From Chloroflexi bacterium RBG_16_57_11 (GTDB lineage Bacteria; Chloroflexota; Anaerolineae; Anaerolineales; UBA4823): a DNA stretch of 9,056 nucleotides. Numbering within the stretch: the stretch's first letter is position 1; each line of letters begins with the position of its first letter. The notes beneath the pieces were generated by a model. That model saw nothing but the letters and a program-made list of their open reading frames with translations. It searched no databases and was not told the origin of the DNA. Below, one piece after another: positions 7,528 to 9,056 of this stretch. The position numbers were made by a program, and so were the translations under genes. The DNA lies in contig MGNS01000093.1 in NCBI GenBank assembly GCA_001795165.1, positions 56,250 to 65,305 on the forward strand, written 5' to 3'.

Positions 7528-7581
7528 CACGACACCGCCTCGATTGCGATCAGGCCGGCGCTATGAATTGCCGGACGGATC

Positions 7582-8106
7582 CTATTCTTCTGATTCTGTT
7601 GCGACTTCGGCAGCTTCAACCGGCTCCTCTGGCAGTTCTTCCCGGGGCAGCTCGATCGTCTCGCCTTCGCGATGTACGATCACCGTGATTTCCGGGATTA
7701 AGTCGACGGTCAAGCGGACGTGGACCTTGTACGTGCCCAGGGCGCGGATGGGTTCGATGTCCATCTGCCGGCGCTGGACTTCAACGCCGCTTTGCTTCTT
7801 GATCGCTTCTGAAATCATCAGGGGTGTGATCGAGCCATACAGCTTTCCGGTCTCACCGGCTTTCATTGGGAAAGCCAAAGTCAGCTTGGACAGGATTTCA
7901 GCCACACCGCCGAGCTCATTGTTCAGCACGGCACGTTTGGTGTTGGCCTGGGAGCGGATGTGCTCGGCCTGCGCCATGGCACCCGGGGTAGCCAGGACGG
8001 CCAGCCCCTGTGGCAGCAGGAAATTGCGACCATACCCATCCGCAACTTTTTTAACGTCGCCGGCGCGTCCCAATTTGTAAACGTCTTTGATTAAAAGCAC
8101 CTTCAT
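7582..8106 (-). CDS. rplI: Large-subunit ribosomal protein L9 (bL9) with acidic C-terminal tail
   Basis: This 174-residue protein has the L9 N-terminal signature MKVLLIKDVYKLGRAGDVKK followed by VADGYGRNFLLPQGLA, which binds 23S rRNA. A long connecting helix (about 40-78) joins it to the C-terminal domain (about 85-144, with IRALGTYKVHVRL). L9 is usually about 148-150 residues. Here some 30 extra residues (from about 145), very rich in glutamate and ending ATESEE, follow the folded part. The ATG at 8106 is chosen over a TTG three codons upstream because family members start at MKV and the GGG of the ribosome binding site would be too near the TTG. The gene has its own promoter and a structured leader, and is divergent from recO. 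It stands alone here rather than in the common rpsF-ssb-rpsR-rplI cluster. Confidence 0.96.
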   Translation of the reverse strand: MKVLLIKDVYKLGRAGDVKKVADGYGRNFLLPQGLAVLATPGAMAQAEHIRSQANTKRAVLNNELGGVAEILSKLTLAFPMKAGETGKLYGSITPLMISEAIKKQSGVEVQRRQMDIEPIRALGTYKVHVRLTVDLIPEITVIVHREGETIELPREELPEEPVEAAEVATESEE

Positions 8107-8205
8107 TTTCGTCAAGCCCTTTCAACAGGTTGGATATAGTGTGCTGTATGCGCAGCTCTTGCATACGCAGCATCGCCTGGGGCGAAGGGTACTACGCCCC
8201 AGGCG
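8107..8205 (-). promoter_or_regulatory. Structured 5' leader of the rplI mRNA
   Basis: From the predicted start point near 8205 to the rplI ATG, the leader is about 99 nt and can form two hairpins. The first is an 11-bp perfect stem, CGCCTGGGGCG (8174-8184) with CGCCCCAGGCG (8195-8205), enclosing a 10-nt loop and beginning at or next to +1. The second pairs gctgtatgc (8143-8151) with gcatac-gc-agc (8161-8171): 9 bp with a 2-nt bulge and a 9-nt loop. The ribosome binding site GGG lies about 10 nt before the ATG, downstream of both. A protective 5' stem or autogenous control are both possible; I do not recognise a named ribosomal leader family. Confidence 0.5.
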
Positions 8206-8211
8206 GGCATG

Positions 8212-8240
8212 ATTTTACCAGAAGCGACGGTACGCGTCAA
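8212..8240 (-). promoter_or_regulatory. Near-consensus sigma-70-type promoter of rplI
   Basis: On the minus strand, TTGACG (8240-8235) and TAAAAT (8217-8212) are separated by exactly 17 bp. Each hexamer matches the consensus at 5 of 6 positions, and TGG just before TAAAAT gives an extended -10. Transcription should start near 8205 and proceed into rplI. This is the strongest promoter in the window, as expected for a ribosomal protein gene. Confidence 0.75.
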
Positions 8241-8274
8241 CAACCATTCTGGTGAAAACCACACCAGCGTCAAC
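8234..8274 (-). repeat. Direct repeat GCGTCAAC around the rplI -35 region
   Basis: The octamer GCGTCAAC occurs at 8234-8241, covering the rplI -35 box, and again at 8267-8274. The period of 33 bp is close to three helical turns. Two same-face sites upstream of a promoter could bind a regulator, or the distal copy could serve as the -35 of a weaker second promoter (with CAGAAT after 16 bp). Two 8-mers this close may also be chance. Confidence 0.3.
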
Positions 8275-8281
8275 GATCGTT
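8249..8281. repeat. Two small inverted repeats between the divergent promoters
   Basis: CTGGTG (8249-8254) and CACCAG (8262-8267) form 6-bp arms around a 7-nt centre. Immediately after, AACGATCGTT (8272-8281) is a perfect 10-bp palindrome. Both lie upstream of the rplI -35 and of the recO -10, where regulators of either gene could bind. The repeats are visible; function is inferred only from position. Confidence 0.35.
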
Positions 8282-8286
8282 AGGCC

Positions 8287-8303
8287 GCCCAGGCCGCCTG
8301 GGC
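8287..8303. promoter_or_regulatory. 17-bp perfect GC-rich palindrome overlapping the recO -35 position
   Basis: GCCCAGGC-C-GCCTGGGC is a perfect inverted repeat with 8-bp arms and a 1-bp centre. It ends 15 bp before the recO -10 and covers the place where a -35 box would lie (8296-8301), which has no resemblance to TTGACA. Such placement fits an operator or an activator site. The arm sequence CGCCTGGG recurs in the rplI leader hairpin at 8174-8181, with its complement at 8198-8205. Confidence 0.45.
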
Positions 8304-8315
8304 CATTATCTACTT

Positions 8316-8324
8316 TGATATAAT
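8316..8324 (+). promoter_or_regulatory. Extended -10 promoter of recO, predicted to give a leaderless mRNA
   Basis: TGATATAAT (8316-8324) is a perfect extended -10: TG, one base, then consensus TATAAT at 8319-8324. No -35 hexamer is present at the proper distance. The usual start point 6-8 bp downstream falls on or beside the A of the recO ATG at 8331. No Shine-Dalgarno sequence precedes that ATG, which agrees with leaderless translation. Confidence 0.65.
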
Positions 8325-8330
8325 CACTTC

Positions 8331-9056
8331 ATGACCTTAAACGAACCAGCTAATCGCCGGTTGCACTCTTTTCGTCTGGAGGCAGTGGTGCTGCGTCACA
8401 ACGATTGGGGGGAAGCGGATCGCCTCCTCGGGCTTTTCACGCTTGAGATGGGTAAATTACGGGCGCTGGCTAAAGGTGTGCGCAAGCTGCGCTCGCGTAA
8501 GGCGGGTCACCTGGAGCCGTTCACGCGCGTGAATCTGCTCCTGGCGCGTGGGCGCGACATACCCCTGATCACCCAGGTAGAAACGCTGGACCCCTATCTG
8601 CCACTACACGAAGACCTATCCGGTGCGACCTATGCTTCGTACGTGGTAGAGCTGCTGGATCGCTTCACTTATGAGGAAGGCGAAAACCGGGAGTTGTATC
8701 GCCTGTTGGTTGAAACGCTTTCCCGGCTGTGCGAGCTCGAAGAGCGTGATTTGGTCCTGCGCTATTATGAGATTCGTCTGCTCGATCTGGTCGGGTTCCG
8801 CCCCCAGTTATTCCACTGCGTTCATTGTGGCTCGGAAATCCGCCCGGAAGACCAGTATTTCTCGGCAATACTCGGCGGGGCGCTATGCCCGCGCTGCGGA
8901 TCGCATATGGAAGGCGCGCAACCGATCTCACTGAACGCATTGAAACACTTGCGCCATTTTCAGCGCAGCAGCTTTGCTGAGGCCAGGCGTGCCAGGCTCG
9001 ACCCGGAGCTCAACCGGGAGCTGGAGACGATCATGCAGTATTACATGACGTACTTG
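8331..9056 (+). CDS. recO: DNA recombination/repair protein RecO (3' end cut by window edge)
   Basis: The frame is open from ATG 8331 to the window edge, giving 242 codons with no stop. RecO loads RecA onto SSB-coated single-stranded DNA with RecR and anneals complementary strands in the RecFOR pathway. The N-terminal OB-fold has the family signature EAVVLRHNDWGEADRLLGLF (residues 17-36), then LRALAKGVRKLRSRKAGHLE. A helical region follows, then a zinc-finger with two CxxC pairs, C163/C166 (FHCVHCGSE) and C186/C189 (ALCPRCGSH), present in many RecO proteins. RecO is usually about 240-260 residues, so only the last few residues are missing. An in-frame TGA at 8316 rules out a longer N-terminus. 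The next in-frame candidate, TTG at codon 11, would also keep the OB-fold but has no ribosome binding site. Confidence 0.95.
   Translation, partial: MTLNEPANRRLHSFRLEAVVLRHNDWGEADRLLGLFTLEMGKLRALAKGVRKLRSRKAGHLEPFTRVNLLLARGRDIPLITQVETLDPYLPLHEDLSGATYASYVVELLDRFTYEEGENRELYRLLVETLSRLCELEERDLVLRYYEIRLLDLVGFRPQLFHCVHCGSEIRPEDQYFSAILGGALCPRCGSHMEGAQPISLNALKHLRHFQRSSFAEARRARLDPELNRELETIMQYYMTYL

Noticed and set aside
7493..8080. Plus-strand open frame of 195 codons, very serine-rich at its start
   Set aside because: It is opposite rplI. The serine run mirrors the Glu-rich L9 tail in antisense, so it is not a gene.
8174..8216. GC-rich hairpin followed by TTTT on the plus strand, resembling an intrinsic terminator
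   Set aside because: No plus-strand transcript is expected to arrive from the left because the genes there run the other way. The TTTT is the complement of the rplI -10 and is separated from the stem, so a leader hairpin of rplI fits better.
8295..8301. Possible -35 box for recO
   Set aside because: The bases 17 bp upstream of TATAAT (GCCTGG) do not resemble TTGACA; the promoter is better explained as an extended -10 type.
8665..8940. Open frames of about 90 codons on both strands near the right edge
   Set aside because: Both overlap recO in other frames. The recO frame carries the OB-fold and zinc-finger signatures, so these are shadows.

Overview
The window is ordinary-looking chromosomal DNA of moderate to high GC from a bacterium. 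The best guess is Chloroflexota, class Anaerolineae. This is inferred from the RodZ-like protein with two HTH domains and Thr/Pro-rich surface segments, the HAL2/SAL1-type phosphatase and the general feel of the proteins; no rRNA or other phylogenetic marker is present. There is no mobile element, CRISPR array, tRNA or rRNA. Coding density is high, and no stretch over 300 bases lacks a gene; the longest gap is 8107-8330 (224 bases).

Layout: seven genes lie on the minus strand and one on the plus strand. Reading the minus strand in its direction of transcription, they are rplI (ribosomal protein L9), a RodZ-like membrane protein with tandem HTH domains, rimO (S12 methylthiotransferase), a HAL2-type 3'(2'),5'-bisphosphate nucleotidase, and a GT-C (GT39/PMT-like) membrane glycosyltransferase. 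Next come a promoter with an operator-like palindrome, a double-Cache/HAMP sensor histidine kinase, and the first 35 codons of a further membrane protein cut by the window edge. Gaps from the RodZ-like gene to the glycosyltransferase are only 26-36 nt, so these genes are probably co-transcribed. recO (recombination mediator) runs divergently from rplI at 8331 and is cut by the right edge of the window. It lies outside the longest open frames listed for the window but is unmistakable on translation.

The most informative non-coding DNA is the 224-bp rplI/recO divergent region. It holds a near-consensus minus-strand promoter for rplI whose predicted start point sits at the foot of an 11-bp hairpin. 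It also has a perfect extended -10 for recO placed so that transcription should begin on or next to the recO ATG (a leaderless mRNA). Between the two promoters lie several inverted repeats. Two other regulatory candidates are a 6-bp-arm palindrome that exactly fills the spacer of the histidine kinase promoter, and a perfect 18-bp palindrome between rimO and the phosphatase gene that contains the phosphatase ribosome binding site.

Functionally the genes join translation (L9, RimO), cell shape (RodZ-like), nucleotide/sulfur metabolism (PAP phosphatase), envelope glycosylation (GT-C), sensing (histidine kinase) and DNA repair (RecO). I see no convincing sign of a new defence system or other wholly undescribed multi-gene system. 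The novelty candidates are regulatory.
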